Part shown: one piece after another, positions 56,983-64,000 of the stretch | How the letters are laid out: the number at the start of each line of letters is the position of its first letter | Position numbering within the stretch: the stretch's first letter is position 1 | Source: Ligustrum vulgare | Lineage: Eukaryota > Streptophyta > Magnoliopsida > Lamiales > Oleaceae | DNA: 64,000 bases | Assembly (NCBI GenBank): GCA_963555705.1 | Contig: OY743170.1 | Coordinates: 12,315,096 to 12,379,095 of the forward strand | Reading direction: 5' to 3' | Notes under the pieces: generated by a model | What the model was told of the DNA's origin: nothing | The model's database searches: none | The model's input: only the letters and a program-made list of their open reading frames with translations | Translations under genes and position numbers: made by a program

Positions 56983-57600
56983 TATGAGAGTCCTTGTGCC
57001 TTCTCCGAAGAAGTCCTTGTATTTGTCTCCACGCTTTCCAGGGTCCCTCTTGAAATCTAATGAATCATTTTTAGACATAAGGTGAGCTCTTCCTATTTTT
57101 AACACTCCTATAAACGAGGAATATTCTATCCTTTGTCCATAGAAAATAAGTACCATAAGTTGCAAAACAAAATAATGAAATGGAGTAAAAATCTGTTGAA
57201 TGAATTGTAGAGTTATGCCAATATGTTAACAATTACCACATAAACCTTCACTAACAATGGGATTATCATCTAATGAAGATGATGGAGTTACATCAAGACC
57301 AAGTCCACTATAGATTTCAACATTCTATCTTGTTGACAAATTTTTAGCACCAACTTTGATTCAGACTTTCAAAGTTCTCCGTTCAGAAGGATTAATAGAC
57401 TTCTTAACAAGAACAACATTTGAAGTGAGCTCTTCAGCATGTGTAGAAAGGGTGTAAACATCCCTTTTCACAGAAACATGCATGGTTGCAGTCTTTCCTG
57501 AAGATACTCCTGACCTTGCCGATAGAGAAGCACTTGTCGAAGCGGATGAGTTTTCCTCAAATTCATCTAAATTCTCAGCTAAAACTCCACCTGCAAAGTC
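56983..57600 (-). pseudogene. captured fragment of a plant CW-type zinc-finger protein gene
   Basis: On the minus strand: FAGGVLAENLDEFEENSSAS, SGKTATMHVSVKRDVYTL, AEELTSNVVLVKKSINPSER, RTLKV, stop, IKVGAKNLSTR, stop, NVEIYSGLGLDVTPSSSLDD. Further left lies KYKDFFGEGTRTL. The RTLKVRIKVG, IYSGLGLD.SPSSSLDDSP and YKDFFG(D/E) blocks in this order are those I know from plant cysteine-tryptophan (CW) domain zinc-finger proteins, nuclear chromatin readers. The CW domain itself is not in the fragment. Two in-frame stops (TGA and TAG) show it is non-functional. It sits entirely inside the MULE ends. The family call is from memory of the pattern. Confidence 0.55.
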
Positions 57601-57874
57601 TTTCTGAAAATGTCCAAATGAGAGGTGTGATTGATTGAAGATGTGGCAAAGATGTTGAGGTTTCGCTGTGTAGGAGAGGTGAGATCGATTGAAGGAGAGG
57701 CGGTTGATCGATGGGTGAACTTCTATGGTTTTTTAGTGGAGTTTGAGATAGGAGGCGAGTTTCACTTTCCAATGTCGTATATTTACCTGTTTAAAAAAGT
57801 TAAAAGAGGTATGAGGGTAAAATTGAAAACAGGTATTAAAATAGGGTAAAACATGTAATTACATGTTTAGTTAA

Positions 57875-58414
57875 TGTGTACAGTGGTATCTATGGGTAGT
57901 TTGGGCCTCACATTGTATTGTTTGGTTTTAGTTTGAGAGAGAGAGTAACCAAAAAAAAATCGAATATTATTTGGAGGTACCTCTTTTGTCCTGTTGATTA
58001 GCTCAACTACTTCACCAAACAAAAGAGAGTTTATTTATCTTTGATATCTATAACTATTTTCTTTTAAAATTGCATCAATTAGATTTTTGCTGCTATTATT
58101 TTAAAATTTATCAACATTTCACGTGATTGAAACCTGAGACTTGTTAAATATCTTGCCTTGTTAAATTTTCACTTTTATCTTGCTCATTTTAAGTAATTAA
58201 GTTGTTGACTAGTATTTGACCATTGCTTTATTATTATTTTACATAGCCCAACAATATTAGCTTGACATATTCGGACTTACATAATACAAAAAAATGTCTT
58301 TTATTACTGGAACGAGTTATTTATTGATCTCTTTCTACACTTCATTTAATTGTATTACATTGCATGTAGTTGCGTAGTGGTTGTCTTGTCATATCTAGTC
58401 CCAATACTTTGACC
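57875..58414. other. no gene recognised
   Basis: It starts with the third copy of the 58-bp host repeat. Nothing else can be supported up to the gag start. Confidence 0.4.
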
Positions 58415-59097
58415 ATGGACCCTTCCCAATTTGATGCCCTCACTTGAAAATTATCTCAATTTCAGGTTCAATTAGTGACTGTCCAAAATGAGGTGACTAA
58501 TAATTGTGAAGAGAGTAGAGAACTTGCTGCTAGGGTGAGTAATTTAGAACACACCCCATCTTTAACGGATGCTGATGACTCTGAAGCATCCTATAATGTT
58601 CACTATCGCCATCGGCGAAGTGGGCGACAACATGGTTGATGTGATTGAAGGGATGGGGATCATTACCGTGAATGAGGCCATGATCATTATGGTACTTGTT
58701 CACCTCCTCCTCATGAGGAGCATTACTTTCAAAACATCAAATTAGACGCTCCTACTTTCGATAGCTGCTTAGACCCTAGAGTTCTTACTTAATGGATTAG
58801 AGACATGAACCGCTTCTTATCATGGTATGGCATCCCAGAGGATCGAAGAGTCCAATTTGCCAACTTGAAATTAACTGGTAATGCCCAACTCTTTTGGGAA
58901 AGCAATGAAGATCTCCTTGAAATGCGTCAAGCACCTCCCGTTGGAAGTGGGAGGAAATGAAATGCTTACTTCAAGAGTTGTACTTACCCCAATCTCAAAT
59001 GGGTAATTTGTTGAACCAGTGGAATTCCCTTACACAAGGAAACAGTCCAGTGACTAATTATGTAACTCAATTTGATGAATTTTGAATGCGATGTTGT
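58415..59097 (+). pseudogene. gag: decayed Ty3/gypsy gag (plus strand)
   Basis: MDPSQFDALT, stop, KLSQFQVQLVTV, then a coiled linker (NCEESRELAARVSNLEH), then the gag domain: DAPTFDSCLDP, WIRDMNRFLSWYGIPEDRRV, QFANLKLTGNAQLFWE, and in another frame KWEEMKCLLQELYLPQSQMG, NLLNQWNSLTQG, VTNYVTQFDEF. The order fits chromovirus-like gypsy gag, in which W....E..F......PE..KV..A..KL...A..WW precedes ML...YLP and NL.QG..SV.EY...F. Several stops and at least one frameshift are present. It is cut at 59097 by the LTR of another element. Confidence 0.65.
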
Positions 59098-60393
59098 TGA
59101 TTGCTAAATCGTAAGTGTACGATATCGCATCCAAGTAATAAAGTAGACTTTTTGAGTTCGCCTTATTTGAACAATAGAATTGAGGTAATTTATTATCTAA
59201 ACTAAAATAGAAAATTAAACTAAATAAAAGCAAAAGAAGAGATTACTCGTGTAGATTTTCTAAGTTGATGTTTGTAGGTGTTAAGACATCCGATTTCACA
59301 TTAGTTAATACTTTTAATTCCTTTAATCTAGTTTTATACCTATTTATGTGCTTGCTCGAGTGATTCGAATTTACTTATGCATATGAAATTTCTCTCTCGA
59401 GTTTAAATCAACTCTACCTAATTAGTCAACCATGTGTCTAGATAGCAAGTCATAATAATTAGGCCATGGAACACAAGAATTCATACAGCGATCATGATAA
59501 TAATAAACGTATATCTCTATCGTTTATCCAATGACTGGATTTTATTCTTAGATTTAGGTTGTTAACTCACCTCTCGAATTATGAAAACAATCCATTAAAT
59601 CAATGAATTAGCCGCAAATTAATTTATGCATTAAACACAAAATAAAATAAGCACATGCAACAAAAGTGCAAAGCTAGAATTATGGAATCAAAAGCGTAAA
59701 ACTAAGTTACATCAAATATCCCAACTATAAAATTAGTTGTTCATCAATAAAGAAACAAAATGCAGTAAAAATCTAAAACTATGCATGTCAAGATTATCAA
59801 ACTAACAAAGAAAATGAAATTTTGCACCAAGTATTTTGCTCTTCATTGATAATCTTCAATTCTCCTGCCTTTATCTTGATTTTTGCCTCCAAGATTTGAA
59901 TAATAGAACAATGAATTATGAACTTGAGAGGTTGTAAAAGATCTCCAAAGGCTCTCTTTTTCGTGCATGAAAAGTTGTATATATAGAAGAAGAGAAAACC
60001 TTGTTAAATAAGGTAGAAATAGGTCAAAACGAGTATGGACCGAAAACTCACCACTGGGACAGATAAATGCGCGGCCGCGCAGTAGGGTTTATAATCTCTT
60101 CAATTTACTCGATTCATCAATCAACTTCTGCAATTGAGCCCTCGATCCTTGATTTCTTGCACTTAGCTCCTTTTGGCATTCCCGGTTGACATCATCAACT
60201 TCAATTTTGTCCAATTTAGCTCCAATTATCATCCAAAATCTCGTCTTTTCCATTAATTGCCTCATTCATGTGATTTTGGGATAATTTCTGAAATATAAAC
60301 AAATAGTAAACAATTAAGTAAAATTTATTCAAAAACAACAATATAATATTCTAATTTAGACATATAGATAAGTGTATAAAAATACATTTATCA
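59098..60393 (-). repeat. 3' LTR of gypsy element G3
   Basis: On the minus strand it starts TGATAAATGTATTTTTATACAC at 60393. The start resembles the G1 LTR start (TGATAAGTGTATTTTAGATAC), including the following CTTATCT.TATGTCTAAATTAGAA. It ends TTTAGCAATCA. TATA box CTATATATACAAC at about 59975-59987, with GCGCGGCCGCGC upstream of it at 60069-60080. It interrupts the plus-strand gag to its left. Confidence 0.6.
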
Positions 60394-61750
60394 AATACCC
60401 CAAACTATAATCGTTGTTAGTCATCGAACAAAGTAAAAAATAAACTATAAAACAATAATGTAAAATAATAATTTTTTTTTCTTTTGTCAACTTGTTGACC
60501 TTGTGTCTCAAAAATTCAAATCATATTATACTTTATCATAGAACTTTGAACAACACCATAAAATAGTTCTAGTTATCTCATACTATAAGTGCGTGTGTAA
60601 ATAGTCAAACGCATACTCATATAAGAGCATACTTAACACAGTGTTTGATGTGAACCCCATTGGTATTTGACTAAAAATTCTCACAACAATTTGAATCAAC
60701 CCAAGAGAGCTAAAATTAATATTGAAATACCTTCACCCAAGTTTAAATCTAACCAAAATTCAAAGGTTAAGGAAACCTAGCCCAATTGATAGAAAATTAA
60801 ACAAATTCCAAGATTGATAATAAATCTTAACCCTAACTCATTCTCCCTAAAATTTCAAGAAAAATGATTCTTAACCCAATGGAGATGAATAAGTAAATTT
60901 CATGATTTCTTCCAAAAAAAAAAAAAGAATAATTAAACTCTACATAAAATTGAGTACATTACCTCAAAGAGGCTTGATGAAAGGAGGAATTTCAGCTCAC
61001 AAATTTCTTCTCACAAGGAGTAATGAACAATCAAGTTGCCTTAGGGCTTGAGAGAGTTGTTCTATTTATAGTACAACTAATTAGGAAAATAAAGAAAAAT
61101 AGAAAATGAGATAAAAATTCGAATTTGCCTCCCCCCCCCCAAAAAAACAAATTTCTGTCCAAATCTGCACGTGCCATCTTCAGTATTTTGGTCATAACTT
61201 TTGATCCGGATGTCTGATTGAGGTGATTCAAAATGATTTACAAACTAGACAAAAAGGGCTACAAACTAGACAAAAAGGTCATAACTTTTGGACTTTATCT
61301 CTGTCAATACTTAATTGAATCTCAAACTTGATGTATCTTCTTGCCTTTCACTTGGACTCGATTCCATAGCTTGTTTTCATGGTTTGATATCTTGTTTTGA
61401 GCCTTGAATCTTTTTCCAAAATAGCCCATAATTGACTCGGAGCTCTTTGAATATGCACCTCAAAATTTGTTTGGCTTGGAAATTAATTTGATTCGTCAAG
61501 CCCTCTATAATTTCATCAGTATTGCTAATTATGCATAAACAAACTCGAATCTCATGTAGTCAACCTATGACATTCTAATGAAAACACTCATAGATGATCA
61601 CAACTTACTGTCTTTCTCTCAAATTTCACATTTCCCTCTATAGTGGTTTCTCTCAAATTTGAATGATTTTGTAACTTCCTTTATTCAATACCTATTTTCA
61701 TATTCAATAATATCTAAATTCTTACATACGTTTGCAAATTCATTGAAGAA
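60394..61750 (-). other. 3' internal remnant of gypsy element G3
   Basis: Directly right of the LTR the minus strand has a polypurine tract, TAGTTTGGGGTATT. Beyond it a CGATGACTAACAACG segment parallels CGAGGACGAACAATG at the same place in G2. No pol or gag is readable. A C run at about 61131-61140 resembles the one in G2. Confidence 0.5.
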
Positions 61751-61756
61751 ATAATA

Positions 61757-62007
61757 TCCTTTATTACTATATATAAAACCTACAACATGTTATCGATATT
61801 TTTTTCAAATTAATTTTCGAACACACTACTTACTATTTTTTTTGTTCAAATTTACATAATTTTTTTATTTTCATTTTCGGTTGATTACTTCTCACATTGA
61901 AATTTATTACCTCAACAACTTTCAAAAAATGGTATTACTTCTGTGAAGATATTATGCATCACATTCAACATATACGTAAGACGTGCAACGCACGTGCTTA
62001 CTACTAG
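61757..62007 (+). mobile_element. short non-autonomous Helitron
   Basis: It begins TCCTTTATTACTATATATAAAAC after an A. It ends with a perfect 6-bp-stem hairpin, ACGTGC-AAC-GCACGT (61981-61995), then TGCTTACTA and CTAG at 62004-62007, followed by T. About 251 bp, no protein. Confidence 0.6.
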
Positions 62008-63173
62008 TATATATAAAAAGAGGAAAATCTTCTAAAACTCATTATGAGCACACTATAAAACCTACACTCATCCACCTTGGGTGGGTGGCGGTGGGCCACC
62101 GCCACCCTCCTCCAGTTCCCATCTGACACAACGGACACTAGATCATCCTCATAAAAAGAGTTGGTTTCAATTTCACTATTCATAAGTAACCTACACTCAT
62201 CCACCTTTGGTAAACGTACTTTTTTTGGTTTATAAATCAATTTATAAACCACACATTTTTTTAAACCACTTTATAACCACACATTTTTCTTTCTCCAATT
62301 TTCAACCACTACTTTTGACCTCAAAATCATAAATAAACCAGTTTATAAATCCAACAGTGTTACCTAACGGAGGCTAAGCCTATTTGAGCCATATAAGTCA
62401 TTTGAGTTATTTTTTCTTTTTTTCTCTTTTTTTTCCCCCAATTGGTTATTTCATTTTTTTCATATTTATTTTTTTTCTTTTATTTTTTTGCACTTTGATT
62501 TTAATATGGATGTGTATCCGGCATATCGCTTTGATTTGAAATGCAAGTTTCTTATCATATGACCTTCGATTCAATTTCGCATCCTCCAAATAATCTTTTT
62601 TTTCTTGTACTCTGTTTTAACTTGTATGTAATCCGATATATTTCACTTTGATTTGAAATACAAGTTTCTTATTAGAACATGCTACGTTGCAGATGGATTT
62701 ACCAACTGACTTACCTACAATAGACTTGGTAGATATTCATCACTTTACCCATCACATCATCTTTAAAATCAACCACCATAATTGTGTCAATACATAACTT
62801 GGTATATCATTAGGTAAATCAATTTGGTTAAGTAAATTAATCCTTCTTATTATATGGGGTTAAATTTAATTTCTCATTTTCTAGAATATTGAATCGACTT
62901 TAAACTACGTTATTGATTACACCGTTAAAATAATACACGTATCTTGCACGTGCGTCTCACTTATTCTATATAGGAATCAGACAAAGCCCATAGGCTGAGT
63001 GCCAAATCATGCACGTTACCTTAGATAAAATCGAGACAACCAAACCTGCCAAGAAAGACTACAAGGTTGTATTTTCATGCCCACAATTCCAAAAGTGTCT
63101 CATAAGACCCAGAATATTCACATTAAATAGGTTATCTTCATCTCTCTCTTTCTTTCTGTGTGTGTGAGTCGCC
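62008..63173. other. no gene recognised; probable further element debris
   Basis: It starts TATATATAAAAAGAGG directly after a Helitron end, like the tandem arrangement at 3125. Another TTGCACGTGCG word lies at about 62944, so a second Helitron copy is possible but not provable. A GTTTATAAATC/GATTTATAAAC-type inverted stretch lies near 62230-62360. The last part should hold the promoter and leader of the gene at 63174; CT-rich leader at 63136-63160. Confidence 0.35.
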
Positions 63174-63332
63174 ATGGCTGGTAATAACTTGGTTGTGAAC
63201 TTGGCACTGGCTTTGGCCTTCGCCGGGGCTGTTGATTTCGGTTTTTCATATGACCGACCGCCGCGCCGGAAGTCTCTCTCTAAACCACTCATGGGAGATC
63301 TTTATGAACATGATCCCCTTTCTCCACAACAG
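63174..63332 (+). CDS. first exon of an unrecognised plant gene
   Basis: The ATG is in a strong context (GTCGCCATGGCTG) after a CT/TG-rich leader. The exon is 53 codons: MAGNNLVVNLALALAFAGAV, DFGFSYDRPPRRKSLSKPLM, GDLYEHDPLSPQQ. It ends at a good donor, CAACAG|GTATCT, in phase 0. The N terminus is hydrophobic (NLVVNLALALAFAGAV), possibly a signal anchor or targeting segment, followed by a basic patch RPPRRK. GC content is higher than in the surroundings, as expected for a real exon. I do not recognise the family. The remaining exons lie beyond the window or after 63333. Confidence 0.6.
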
Positions 63333-64000
63333 GTATCTATTTTCCCTCCTTAATTTTCTTCTTCATTTCTATCCCTTTGCTGCTCGCATTGAATAGGACT
63401 GGACGTGATAATTGCGAAATCCTGTTTATATATGTCTAAAATGCATCAAGGCTCAAGCATATCATTAATGTTTTCTTCACTTCGTCAAACTTGTTGAGTA
63501 CAAAATTAAAGTTCATTTTCATTTGGGTGAATACGATTTGATTTAGACAATTTGTAGCAAAGTTTCAAATAAAATCGTTTAAAATGATTTGATATTTTCC
63601 AAATCAAATTAAACAATTTCATTTAGTAAACCAAATAAAGCCAAATCATTTTTTACGGTTCAGTGCGGTTTAAATCTACAATTTACAATCAAATAAGTTA
63701 GTAAATTCCAAACCAATGAATGTTCTTGTACGATAATATAAGAATGAATGAATGATTAATCTATTAATATAGATCACAGATTTCGCAATCGATACACAGT
63801 ATTGAGTGAAGGTGTTGGGGAAAAAATTCGGACCACAATGCGGAATTGCCAACACAAGTAGCAAACACCAAACTTTCCCCTCAAACTTCGTGTGATTAAA
63901 ATAGGAAATGAACAACTCAATCAAGTCAATCCAAACAATAGAATATCGAAATTATAAATACCAAAGCGATAACACCAATAATTATTTAACGTCGTAAAAC
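63333..64000 (+). other. start of the first intron, with possible element debris
   Basis: No further exon found. GTTTAAA/AAATCG-rich sequence at 63540-63670 resembles the subterminal parts of the TIR element at 24928. TGTTGGGGAAAAAATTC at 63813 could be the start of another LTR, but the window ends before it can be tested. Confidence 0.35.

Larger units (their letters stand above)
55912..57865. mobile_element. Mutator-like element carrying a host gene fragment (Pack-MULE)
   Basis: The left end GGGGTATTTACACAAATACCC and the inverted right end CATGTAATTACATGTTTTACCC are imperfect inverted repeats of MULE type (short nested ...TTACA...TACCC palindromes). The flanks TTTAGTTAA (55903-55911) and TTTAGTTAA (57866-57874) are an exact 9-bp target duplication, the Mutator length. 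There is no MURA transposase. Inside are about 1 kb of GTGAC/GTCAC-rich sequence and broken exons of a CW-type zinc-finger-like gene. Confidence 0.6.

Noticed and set aside
57631..57849. 72-codon plus-strand frame
   Set aside because: It overlaps the end of the captured zinc-finger fragment and the MULE end; no motif.
63059..63292. 77-codon minus-strand frame with MSGLERDFRRGGRSYEK
   Set aside because: Antisense shadow of the better-supported plus-strand exon with strong start context and donor.
63813..64000. Possible start of another LTR (TGTTGGGG)
   Set aside because: The right end is outside the window and no primer-binding site is visible, so it is not called as a feature.

Overview
This is eukaryotic plant DNA, most likely from a eudicot: AT-rich, intron-containing gene pieces, plant-type Ty1/copia and Ty3/gypsy retrotransposons, hAT, Mutator-like, Tourist-like and Helitron elements, and no prokaryotic layout. 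Most of the window is layered mobile DNA. Host genes survive as edges or ruins: one exon of a protein O-fucosyltransferase-like gene at the left edge, a disabled DEAD-box RNA helicase gene (RH29/Dbp10 type, 26407-33747, minus), fragments resembling an exostosin-type GT47, a CW-type zinc-finger protein and VPS26, and the clean first exon of an unrecognised gene at 63174.

Region by region. 1-310: O-fucosyltransferase exon. 1190-6795: related Helitron-like copies in tandem, one carrying a second Helitron at a recoverable A|T site. 8112-9353: a 5'-truncated LINE, a copia 3' end with its LTR, and a Tourist-like MITE. 9443-11725: a compact LTR element holding only an intact gag (TR-GAG type). 12413-15950: a complete hAT transposon with TIRs, perfect 8-bp target duplication and an uninterrupted transposase frame. 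17332-23795: a complete-length copia element (minus) with 5-bp target duplication and broken genes. 24928-25976: a non-autonomous TIR element. 26407-33747: helicase pseudogene, one intron of which holds a TIR element with a minisatellite.

34341-40340: an orphan LTR with its primer-binding site, a MITE remnant, a Helitron 3' end with an adjacent GT47 fragment, and a 110-bp tandem duplication. 40605-51173: two gypsy elements packed together (minus), with two small hAT-type MITEs, each with a perfect 8-bp target duplication. 51174-55911: mostly unassigned. 55912-57865: a Pack-MULE-like element carrying broken exons of a CW-type zinc-finger gene. 58415-61750: a decayed gypsy gag interrupted by the 3' LTR of another gypsy element. 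61757-62007: a short Helitron. 63174-64000: first exon and intron of a host gene.

The observation I find most unusual is that three different gypsy LTR types here carry GC-rich palindromic words about 85-240 bp upstream of their probable TATA boxes. Each has its own word: TTACGGCCGTAA variants in one, GCGATCGC in another, GCGCGGCCGCGC in the third. All identifications are by reading the sequence; no database search was run.
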